64,000 bases of DNA from Turbatrix aceti. Taxonomy: Eukaryota > Nematoda > Chromadorea > Rhabditida > Panagrolaimidae. The position numbers and the translations under genes are program-made. Where the stretch lies: positions 6,348,718 to 6,412,717 of the forward strand of contig OZ017768.1 in NCBI GenBank assembly GCA_963969345.1, written 5' to 3'. Of this stretch, positions 10,369 through 20,700 are shown piece after piece. The notes beneath the pieces were generated by a model, which was given only the letters and a program-made list of their open reading frames with translations, was not told the origin of the DNA and ran no database searches. Position 1 is the first letter of the stretch, and each line of letters opens with the position of its first letter.

Positions 10369-12496
10369 TCAGTAACAGTTTTCAACTTGCTCCCGTATGT
10401 CGGCTTCGTTGCCCCAACTCGGAGCTCCTGGATGGCGTTGTCGTTGTCTTTCCAGTACGTGTTCGTAGATTGAAGGCAGTCCAATGCCACTGTTGCCTTT
10501 GCGTCGAGGAATGTATCCTCTGGCAGATTGAATAGGTAATGTAACTGCTGCCTGAAACCAAATGCTTATGTTTAGCAAAGTATGCAGAAAGTTACGTACC
10601 CTTAGAGCGCCGACGATAATTTCCGACTTTGGCGCGTATACGCCATCTTCAATGCTTCTGAAGTGGACCCATACCATGGCTGCTGCGGCGATGAATTGTA
10701 TGGCCGAGATAGCGATGAATAAGAACCCAGGGATCCAGGAAATTGTTTCACGGTAAATACCGGCGTATATCACATTTGCCAAGATAAACGTGATATCACC
10801 CGCGATTCCGAACAGAGCGTAAGTCTTGCCTACTTCTTCGCTCGGTACAATCTAAACGTAACTTTCGGAATATATTATGTTTCGAAAGATTTGTTTTTTA
10901 CCTGCGCGATGTAGGACACTGCAGCAGGTGGCACGATGCCGGCAAAACAGCCAAGTGCGTTGGCGACGTACATGATCCAGTCATCCGTCGCAAAACCCAT
11001 CAGCGTTGTTCTAAGTCCCGATGAAATGAGACCGATAATGATGAGCGTTGTTTCGCGCAACTTGAACACCTTTTTGAAGAGGTAAAGACCGAAAAGTGTG
11101 CCACATATCCAAAATGCATACGACGTTGCCTTCCAATACCCGAGGTCTTCTGCGTCCCAATCTAGCGTGTTGTCTCCCGTTCTGCGAAAAACATAGCTGT
11201 ACACAATAAGGCCTGGAATGCAAATACAAATAACTTGAGAAACAAACACACCTGCAGGCGCGCCTGCATGGAACTGTACAGCTGATAAGGTAGTAACACC
11301 TGACTCATGACGCCTGACGGTTCGCTACTTTACAATTTAAACGTGGCTTAGTAACTTACTTTCTCGCGTTTCAATGTTTGTTGTGTACGTGATTAGCAAA
11401 GAAATTACGGTGATAAAGATGAACGCCTGGCGGTGCCCGACACGTTTACGAAAATACGTTCGCAGACCCTCCTTTAGGAGCGTTACGATTTCGGAAAAAA
11501 AACTGACAACCGGTGTCTTGTTATCGGCCGTGGTGGTGCTGGGCTGGCTTACTAGCGAGAGGCACGTGCCTGACGCTAACCGGAAATTCTTTTGTTACAC
11601 AAAAGTAAAAAGTGAAAACAGTTTTACTCACGCCTTAGCCTGTCGGTTGAGCTTAGCCCCTGCTTCTGTGGTATCCGGACTATCGTATAGATTATGGCGA
11701 AGAATATGAACAGCATTTCAATGTCGATAGCCCAGGCGACTCCCAGATCCTTGCAGAGGGCGGCTACCGATCCACCGAGCACGGCAGCAGTTGCCTGACT
11801 GGCACTGAATATACCCGTACGAATGGTCAGCAGATCGCTGTCGGGAGTGGTGTCTGCGAGGTACGCGTAGCAGGATATGGACAGCAACGCGTAGTACCCG
11901 GTCATGCCGGCAAAGACACCGGCAATTGTTGTCGTCCAGAATGGCCAGGCGGACCAGTCAGCAAGTGCCAGGGCGTAGACGTACTCAGAACACAGAATTC
12001 CTGCTAGTGAGAGGAGTATACAAAGTTGCCTGCCATAACGATCACCGAACGCGCCGAGGATGGTATCAGCGAACATCGCCGGAATCAGGTAGCACATTGA
12101 GTTGTACAGACTCCATTCTGCCGTGTGCCTTTGAACGACGTTTTCGATTTCTTTCTTGTCGATGTTATAGCAGTTGACGTTTGGCACCGAGTAGAAGTAC
12201 ATCTGGCAGATCCTAAACGAATTTGAATACGAATTGTCTTATCAAAATGAAAAAAATGTTTACTTCCTGTACAGGTTGTGAGCCTGGATGGTATTGCCAA
12301 AAATCCATCCGAAGTAGAAGAGAAAAATGACTACTTCGACTGACAAATGACTCACAACATATTTCACATAAGCGATACCCTTTGAGCAACTGCTACCGCG
12401 TGAGGCAGAAGTAGCCGTTGGGGATGGAGTTCCTCTGGATGATGCCGATGGGATCGAGAGCGTGTGCTCTCTTTTTCCGCCAGCGCGGATTTTCAT
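10369..12496 (-). CDS. SLC46-type major facilitator transporter
   Basis: Major facilitator membrane carrier of the SLC46 group (proton-coupled folate transporter relatives). Exons 12496-12264, 12212-11632, 11575-11360, 11212-10902, 10851-10600 and 10551-10369 give 591 aa. Introns are 50-56 nt except the third (147 nt). TM1 is preceded by a Ser/Thr-rich cytosolic tail; the loop after TM2 has the MFS motif A form GAFGDRYGRQ, and the segment EEVGKTYALFGI matches the loop at the start of the C-terminal half in SLC46 proteins. GTG at 12508 extends the frame, but the first ATG is at 12496. The substrate is uncertain, since family members carry folates, heme or muropeptides. It lies 0.6 kb downstream of a same-strand SLC17-type transporter. 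Confidence 0.87.
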
Positions 12497-13083
12497 GACA
12501 ACAGGCACCGCACCAAAGCAGGCGACCTTACTTCAACTTTCAACTCCTCTACTGACTGCTATCGGGGCGCAACACTCGGTAGAAAACTGCTGATAACGAG
12601 AGGCGGTAGATACCGGAGTTCGTGGCCTTTGGGCGAGAGGCCAGCATCGCAGTCAATCAACGTTTTATAGTCCCACAGACAATCATTGTAAACTAGGCTC
12701 TAATAATTTTTCTACCAATTTTGCACGCGATAATAACAATGCATAAGATGATGCTGCTTACCCCTTTAGTTCCGCTGAACTCCGAAAAAACGTTCCTGAT
12801 GTTGACCAATACTTTTTTTTCGAAAGGCAAAGTACGATTACAAATCGATATGGTCCGTGCTTTTTAGATATTGACCTATTTTGGCCTCCGAGACTTTCAA
12901 ATGCATTGTTTTCAACCGTGTGATACCGTATCAACAAGGAGTAACATTGTTTATTGCTTTATACACGTTCCTTGATATCGTGTTCGTCAAATATTCTGGG
13001 TGCGCCAACGAAAGGCGTTTTCGTCGGCTGGGGCAACTTCGCCCACGGCTGCACTTCGGCTGAAATGTATCTACGTCAATAAG
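12497..13083. other. Intergenic: SLC46 promoter and SLC17 3' region
   Basis: Contains the probable SLC46 TATA element at 12663-12669. The rest is AT-rich with no gene seen. Confidence 0.5.
12663..12669 (-). promoter_or_regulatory. Candidate TATA box of the SLC46-type gene
   Basis: TATAAAA on the minus strand, about 167 nt before the ATG at 12496, in the right orientation. The transcription start would fall near 12635. Inference only. Confidence 0.4.
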
Positions 13084-14852
13084 TCAAGATATCACGCGGG
13101 AAATCGTCTCACCGCTTGCTAAGAATAAGAAAGCAACACCGCAAATGACGTTGCCAACTGCGATGATGCAGAACACGAGACTCCACTCGTCCCTAGTACC
13201 GTAATGCACAACAAAGCCTACGATGGTGGGCGAGATCACGTTGCCCAGTGACCCGGCGACCATTGTCAGCGAGACAATCATCCCTGTGTAGAGCGGAGCA
13301 ATGCAGAGATTGCAGGTGAACGAGCCGGGAATGGCGCCGCCGAAGCAGAAACCGAATACGCATAGGACGACAAAGACGAAGTAGAATCTGGTGCAGTCTG
13401 CGAAGAAGGCGAGAAGCACGAGCGAGATTGCACCTCCAAAGTTCGCTGAAAAGGAATTTTAGGAATTTGTGGTAAAAACCTTGGAATCGTTTTTCTTACA
13501 GATTCCTTGGAACAACTTGGCCGATTGCGTGGGTGTGAGCAGTTTTCTTTGCTTCAGAGAATCCGCGACGTTTGCGAGTATGTTTTTGCTGAAGAGCTGG
13601 ACAAAGAACAATGCTGACGTCATGATGCCGTTCTAAAAATAGAGAACATCCATGAGGCATTATTTTCTGCAAAAGTGCTTACCTGGCTGGCATTGAGGTA
13701 CAAAATGTCACGGGCATAAGTCGGAAGGTACATTTGAAGCAACGAATTTGTGATATTGAAGCTGAACTGCCCGATGACAACCGCGATCGTCGCTTTTGAC
13801 AACAACATCTCGCGAAGAGGAAGTTTGTGTTGACCTGCCTCCTTCAGCTGGGCAAAACTCGTGTGGTGTTGGCCCAGCTCGTGGTGGAGATAATTCTTCT
13901 CGGTTTGAGAAAGTATGCGACTGTCTGCCGGATCGTCTTCTGCGATAAAGTAAAACAGAATCATCCAAGTAACGCCCAAGAAGCCTGAAAACGAATGTTA
14001 GCAAAACTTGAAAACAAAAAACGATCATGAAATCAAAAATGTATACCTGCAAGGTAAAAAATCAGCGGCCATCCATTAAGAAAGTCCAATTGACACAGTT
14101 GAGACGCAATAAGAACCCCAAGGGAAGCAGAAAGCTGGTTGCCAGAAGTGTACAATCCCGCGACACTGCTTTTTTCGTTGGCGGGAAACCACCTTGCAAC
14201 AATTGCACCCAACGCCGGTAAAACTGGGTTTTCGAATATTCCGCAGAGCACTCTGACAACGACGAAAGCGTAGTAGTTCCAGTGGGCCACTGTGGGCGAG
14301 ATTAACGCTGTCACACTCATGCCTAGGACGCCTATCATCGCCACGCGTTTCGGACCGTAGAAATCGGCCAGGTAACCGGAAAAGCACATGATGATGAGGT
14401 TGCCGTAGAAGCCGGCCGATATGAGAATGGATTGTTCTTCGGGGGGCCAAAGGAACGTGCCCTAAAGGTGAATGGTTTTCTTTGCTCCGGAAAATGGGGA
14501 CTCACTTTGTATCCTTCATCGTCCATCCCAGCTGCAGCAGACTGCTGTCTTTTGGACACCAGTTTTCGGCATTTTGGCTCAACGTACTGACCTTCGGAAG
14601 AGTTGCTCATAAAACTAGGAAGCTGCGGAGGATCGAGTTCTCTAATCGCAGTGGCATTGACCATGCACACCATACCGTAACCGATGTGAGATCTGTTGCT
14701 GACTGCTACGTAAACAGCGAGCATAAGCAGAAAAGCTGAAAAAAATATGATCCGCATGATTCACATGGATATTTCTAAAACCTACCGACAAGCAAACGAC
14801 CCGATCGTAGAGAGTATAGAGGTAGGGGTGAGGGCTTCGCCGATACCTGCAT
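13084..14852 (-). CDS. SLC17-type (sialin/VGLUT/phosphate) anion transporter
   Basis: Twelve-TM organic anion or phosphate cotransporter of the SLC17 family. Exons 14852-14786, 14735-14506, 14461-14047, 13984-13683, 13632-13500 and 13445-13084 give 502 aa; introns are 44-62 nt. Family marks are RLLVAFLLMLAVYVAVSN at TM1, FLWPPEEQSILISAGFYGN before TM2, motif A as GYLADFYGPKR, then RVLCGIFENPVLPALGAI and ARWFPANEKSSVAGL. The ATG at 14852 was chosen because it supplies the missing residues of TM1 through a 50-nt intron whose T-run acceptor is at 14736; an internal ATG at 14757 lies inside that intron. The large luminal loop between TM1 and TM2 is typical. The substrate is not predictable. Confidence 0.9.
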
Positions 14853-15784
14853 GGCTGTTTGTGATGGCAAATTATTTTTCTGGTAGATATAGAGCGGTCA
14901 AAGTTGTTATCAAAAACTTTGCCTTCTGAAGGTTGCGTTTGAAGGAAACGGCCGCCAGCATATGACGCGGGGACTTGGGAAAAAACAGACAACTGACGAG
15001 AGCCACAACTACAAAATATCAGCGGGACTAAGCGAGACTGAGTTCTGGCCGGGGATCGCCGACTTTTAAATCATGCTCTCAGTCAGCCAGCGCCGACGGA
15101 AGGGCGGACACAGTGCGATCTCTCTGCAACTATTTTTTTTTATTTTTATTTTGCGTTTGGGAGTCGGTTCTTTGATGCTATTTGATCGTGGCGACACGGG
15201 AGGTCGGAGTTCTAGGCTACGGCTTCATTGAACAAAGGAGTGATTCATGGAACTCCAAGAAGGTTTAATGAATCACGTTTTTTTAAACGTGACTTAAAAG
15301 CAAATGTGATTCCAGCTATTTAGCAAGTATACACGGTTCTTTGGTCCAAGCAGCTCTGCTCAAAACACATTTTCTTATGTACATGACGTGCAGTGTGTTC
15401 GCTCGAGCTTTTGAGAGGGGAGGATAACAGCAAATCATATCCAAGCCTTAGCGCTTGCAAAGAACATTTATCATCATCCACTGATCTGTTGATGGTTCTG
15501 TGTTAGGGTTCACGTGTATCATTTCATCCTGACAGCGATCCGCGTAGCTTATGCATATTACGCGGCACCTGCTTTGTACTGTGATGCTACCCCCAACACT
15601 GTGCAGTCAGACTCGGTCTCATGTCCCGGAAAGTTACGGATAAAAGTTATGTTGCTCACTTTTAGCAGAAAACGATTACAAATACGACAAATACGCAAAA
15701 GGCACAGCAAAGCTACAAAAAACGGAAACGCGTATGAAAATATGGGAAAATGACGAATATTTGAACATTTTGGGGTGGTCCCGA
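14853..15784. other. Intergenic: SLC17 promoter side and AP-2 3' side
   Basis: A TTTAAAAG element on the minus strand near 15063-15070 with TCAGTC about 30 nt downstream could be the SLC17 core promoter. Two overlapping hairpins lie at 15240-15291. No gene seen. Confidence 0.45.
15240..15291. repeat. Two mutually exclusive short hairpins
   Basis: GTGATTCAT (15240-15248) pairs with ATGAATCAC (15268-15276). The last three bases of that right arm also start CACGTTT (15274-15280), which pairs with AAACGTG (15285-15291). The arms overlap, so only one stem can form at a time. Confidence 0.7.
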
Positions 15785-16690
15785 TCAGACATCGAGGTCG
15801 ACGTCTTTATAAACTTTTTTTTCTGTCAGCATGTAGCATAACTGGTGGCTGATAGCGTCGCAGAGGAGCCTGAGCACGGCCAGAATGACAGGACTGCCGA
15901 AACCGTGAGTGAGCATGGAAAAGTCGTTGAGCCGCAAAACAATTTTTTTATCCTTCTTGAGGTCTTCCGGAACAACAAACTCGTCGCATGGCTGTCCCAT
16001 GACCGGGAAGACGTGGTCCGCTGGCAGGCAGAGCTTTTCCATCACCTTGCAGATCTCGGAGAGCACTTTCCGCGTGTGGAGGAGAGAGGCGAACGTCTCT
16101 TTTGACGATTTCTTTGGCAAGCTGCGCTTTAGCACCCCGAACGCCGGAAAGTTGCTGCCAATGAGATGGATAAAGTCCTTGGCCATGATAGCGGCCTCGG
16201 CTTCCGTGAGCACGCTGAAGGCAGTACGACGTTCACCGGAGCGACGACCCGCTGGTAGAACAAATCCCAGGTGTTTGAGTTTCGCTACGATGTCCAGCGA
16301 GTTGTAGGGCGTCTTTGCGCGACGCATAAAGCAGCCCACAAGCGAGTAGTTGAAGCGCTCGGGCCCGAACAGACGACGTCGCACTTCCGCTTTGGTTACC
16401 TAAAGGGAAAAAGATGAAAACAGCTAGCGCGGTCGGGCCGGAGCTCGTTTCATTGATTAATCAAGGAATGAGCAACTCACAGGATGAGCCTTATTGCTGA
16501 GGGCCGCGAGACGGCCGTTGATGTACTCCGTGACGTGATCATCGGGAAAAGTGTTGTTCGCGAGTTCGATGGCATTTTCTGGGCTTTCCGGCTCGCTCGT
16601 CTTGCTATTTGCATCCGAAGAGTCTTTTGGGGTTTTGGAGTCTTTAGGAAGCACTCGCTTACGGGAGTTTTTGCTATCAGGTGCCATCAT
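15785..16690 (-). CDS. AP-2 family transcription factor, compact form
   Basis: DNA-binding factor of the TFAP2 family. Exons 16690-16481 and 16399-15785 (81-nt intron) give 274 aa. After about 70 residues of Ser/Lys/Asp-rich N-terminus, the AP-2 domain starts with VTKAEVRRRLFGPE, then LVGCFMRRAKTP, LGFVLPAGRRSGERR, AAIMAKDFIHLI and FSMLTHGFGSPVILAVLRLL. LPAGRR and HGFGSP are diagnostic of AP-2. The protein is far shorter than vertebrate AP-2 (about 440 aa); the usual Pro/Gln-rich PY-containing activation domain is missing, or lies on upstream exons that I cannot identify. The basic region is also divergent. Two ATGs are adjacent at 16690 and 16687. It is divergent from the REJ-domain gene, about 1 kb away. 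Confidence 0.88.
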
Positions 16691-17709
16691 ACGTGGACGT
16701 AAAATAAATAGAGCTCCTAAAACAATTTATTATAGCTATCAACAATCAATTTAAAAAATTTTTCTAGAGACCAGAGAAGAATGGAAATGCAATGGAAGAA
16801 TGAATGCAGTGCGGTATGTATGGTAGACGCGCCCGCGAGGAGCACGGGACTGGCTGGCAGGCCGCAAGCACCCCGTTCCTTGCCAATCCACAGCCGCAGT
16901 GCCCGAGAGTCTTTTTTTCTGTGTATTGTCGTGTCCGGCGGTGTCGAAAAAAAAGCAATGTGATGAGCAGAAGAAAGAAGTGATGACGAATCAAGGTGAC
17001 TGCATCAGAGCAGAGCAGCAGCAGCACTGGACAGGGATTGAGAGAGAGAAGCGAGTGGCCGGCTTGCTTCCGGGGGACGGGATGGCTCTGAATAGCACGC
17101 CCTGCCATGGGTCGTCTAAAGGTCAGGTCGGTCGAGTTAACCCAGAAGAAACAAGAGTACCGAAGAGCAACGGCATTAGCGTAATCGTATGCTAATTTGG
17201 AAGGCAGGCAGGTAGGATCCTGCTCACCTGCTCACCTGCTCACCATCGGAAGGGTTTTCTTTGAACTTTTTTCGGCATCTGGATGGCTTTTTGTCAGTCG
17301 ATTATCGATTCGATTCGCTGTCAGTCAGATACAACTTTTTTCTAGTCGTGCAAGCATTCACTTTTTTTGCCATGCGGAGTTTTTGACCTTTAGTTCCTTA
17401 CCGGGCTATAGTTCCTTCAGCGCGCCAGGCACTTACTGCTCATTCAAGCCGCCAGCTGGGTAAGGAAAACGTAAACAAGTGCTTGGCGACTCACCCTACA
17501 TATCTACCACTGACTAAAATATTATACACGCGCAGGCGGCACGGCACGAACGTGAGATAACTCACGGCCGGCGTTACCAAGGCTACTTCGGAACTTATTA
17601 CTTTCTAAGAAATTCATTGCTCAAAGGTGAGTCGCCGCAACTCACGCGTCAAAGTTCTGCTTTGCTCATTCACCTGGTTTCAGACACCAGACTTGATGCA
17701 ACCCGGATA
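16691..17709. other. Divergent promoter region AP-2 / REJ gene
   Basis: About 1 kb with no recognisable coding exon. Contains three direct copies of CTGCTCACC-type sequence at about 17220-17243, which create two CACCTG E-boxes 9 bp apart. Confidence 0.5.
17220..17243. promoter_or_regulatory. Triple 9-bp repeat with paired CACCTG E-boxes
   Basis: CTGCTCACCTGCTCACCTGC and its continuation give a 9-bp unit repeated three times, with CACCTG at 17225-17230 and 17234-17239. Snail/ZEB-class factors bind CACCTG; function here is inferred. Confidence 0.4.
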
Positions 17710-20700
17710 ATGTACGCGATCCTGATTCACGTCCTCGCCGCTACAACGACCTGCGGGCCGTTCTTCGCGGCTGCGCAAGACACGTCTGACGCCATCTGCG
17801 GACTTCAGCCCGGCATCGAAGTGGTCAACATAAATTCGGTTTTGTCGGCGGATGTCGTTCCAATGGCATCTGCGATCAGCGGCAATTCGAGTTCCGCGGT
17901 ATCGATCGGAGCGTTGGGCAGAGCTTTGTTGCTCGCGGACAACGGATTTGAGAACTTTGTTGCTCTTGTATGTTTTTTTATCCTTCGCGGGCATCGCGCA
18001 ACCGTAATTTTAGGTTCTATCGACCACAACCGACACCGGAGTAACATGGAATTCCGGCGCCACTCCTATTCCGACAGTTTCTCAGGCCGCGCTGACAGCC
18101 ACCGATCTAGAACTTCAGCTGAACCCCAGCTTCTTTGTTTTTTACTCCCTCCTGGTTTTGCCCAGTCAGCGCGTGAGTTCCGCAGTTCTGCTTTCTCCTG
18201 ACGATGTTCTCAGCTTCACATTTGACTCTACGGAATTTCAATTGACCGAAAAACCATTGCTAACGACGTGTCGTAATTATTCGATTGTTGTTGCTTTAGT
18301 GCCGGTGTCAGCGGAAGTCAAAGAGTCCCTGGCGTCCCTCGACGGCACTCTGGTAGACGTTTCTACCTGTACGCTACCTATCGTTCCAAACTTATTTTTT
18401 CGAATTTGTCCAAACGTTCGTCACATCACAGAATTGGCCCTGACGACTTCGTTGACGCTTTTTGACACCGCAATTGAAAATTTCACCTTTACCGCAAGTT
18501 TTGAGTCCGGGGAAGCTGTTTTCCTTGCTACAGACGCTGTTTTTACGCTCAAGGACGTGACAGATGAAGTGGACATCCCCGTGACCAGTGTGTTGACAAC
18601 GGGAGGCATTAATCCGGTTTTCACGCTCTCGTTCAACAAAAAGTTTGAAGCTGAAACCCAGTTGCAGCTGCAACTTGTTTTTGGAAGCCAGGGTATTGCC
18701 ATTTTTTTCTGATGTGAGCGTTGACACTAAAATGCCTTTTGTAGAAACGTCAAGAACACTGCACGCTGTGTCCTTCGCATCAGCGGTGGAACTGTCAGCA
18801 GAGAGTTCTTCCAGCGTCAGTTTCAACGTTTTTGAACCCCTAAACACCGTAAATGTAAGTATTATACTTTGTGTTCTGTAACCCATAAACATTTTTGATT
18901 TAGGCAACATTTGCGTCGAGCTTCATCGACGACAGCGTTTCCGGAAAAGCAGCCAACAGCTCGTGCTTGATGGGTAAGCGCAAATTCGATTTTTCCGTAT
19001 TTGGACTATATTTTTTTCTTTAGACTGCGTAACGCTTACGGTAACGGTGCCAGCGGCAAATATAGCACCACAGACATATTCATGCACGTTCAGCACAGCA
19101 GCTTGCAACGCGGGGGAGTACTTGCTTTTTTTCGTTCGACGCCCGGAGCTCCAGGCGACCACGCTCCAGCATCAGTGAGTTTTTACCTAGTACATTTTGT
19201 GTCAGTTTCTAAAACTTGCTATTCCAGAACCCCAATAAAAGTCACGATCGGTGACGCAAACGAAAGCCCACCTCAAGTAATATCCGCAGTTTTCGACGAC
19301 AAACTGACAGGCTTGGTGCTCACGCTAAACTCTACAACACCCCAGCTTTACCGTAGTTTTGCGTGCCAGGATGCGTTCTATGACGCCAAGGCACTGGGTG
19401 ACCAACCGAGTTGCCAGGTGACCCGGAGCACGGTGTACGTCGTCTTCGGCCCCGGGGCAACTCTCACGCCTACGGAACAGCTGCTCGTGCTTCACGGCGC
19501 TTTTACTACCAGCTTTTTCGAGAACGGAGCTCCTGCATCTGGGCAGTACGACGTCGTGTCCCTCAGCGTCGACGATGCCGTTGTCACGCCTAAGGTTGTG
19601 CTCGTCGGACCGTCAAACATTATCCGGTGCCAGGAGAATATTAACGTTACTGTTCTCCGGTTGAGCGGCGATGGAGGACGCGATCTGACGTATACCTGGT
19701 CTGCGCTGGGTGACACGGCTTCTGACAAGCTGAAAGAGCTTCTGGAAAGCGCAACGACGAATTCGGTGATCATTCCGACCGCGGATCTGGAAATGGATTC
19801 GCCGACTCAGGTCCAGGTCATGGCTTGCAACTACGCGGGAAAGTGCGCGGAGTCCAATGCCGTCGATTTGACGATCAGCGACGATTCGACGGAATTCAGC
19901 GTCGGAATCGACGGCATTCCCACTGTTTTGTTGCCTTCAGTCAAGGTGACTTTGTCCGCGGTTCCGAGTTTTGTTTACTGCGCCACGGAGAGTAATCAGG
20001 CTCTTCCAAGCATTTCGGTTTGTCTTTTTTTTTTTTTGGGTTAATGCGACTTTTTCTTTTTTCAGTATGAGTGGCAGGTGAACGGCACAGTCGCCTCCCA
20101 CGACTCGGTTTTCGTCATCCCGCCAAAGCGTTTCGAGACCAACGTCATGGTTCTCGTTTCACTGAGCGCAAATTACACAAATCCGGAGAACGGTCATATT
20201 CTTTCTGCGGGCGCCCAGGAAGTGCTCCATTTTGCCGCCGAGCCCATTACCGTAATCCTCGACGGCACGCTGCGGGGCGTGGCAGCGAGCAATGCGCTGA
20301 TCATCAACGCGTCAACTTCTGTAGATCCAAATACAGGAAGCCGCAATCTGGGGCACTCATGGAGTTGTCAGTTGCCGGACAACTCTCCCTGTGGCCTGGA
20401 AATCAATATTGACTGGATGTCGTCGTCTCTGACGATCCCCGCGAATACACTCACCGTCGGGATGCTCTATGTGTTCACAGACATTGTTTCTAATCTCCGA
20501 GGTGCTGGATCGTCTGCAACGGCTGTCATCGAAGTGTTGTCATCCAAAGGCCCGGCGATAGAGATGGCGCCGATTCAGCACACTCAGATTTCTATTTCTG
20601 ATTATTTCCAGGTTCAGGCTTATGTCTCCGCCGCTCCCGGACAGGTCACGGCACAGTGGTTTCTCTTCCGGCAGCCTGATAACGAGTCTATTGATCTGTT

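Noticed and set aside
12497..12508. Longer SLC46 start at 12508
   Set aside because: That codon is GTG; the first ATG is at 12496.
14736..14757. SLC17 start at the ATG at 14757
   Set aside because: This ATG lies within a 50-nt intron; splicing to the exon at 14852-14786 restores the normal TM1.
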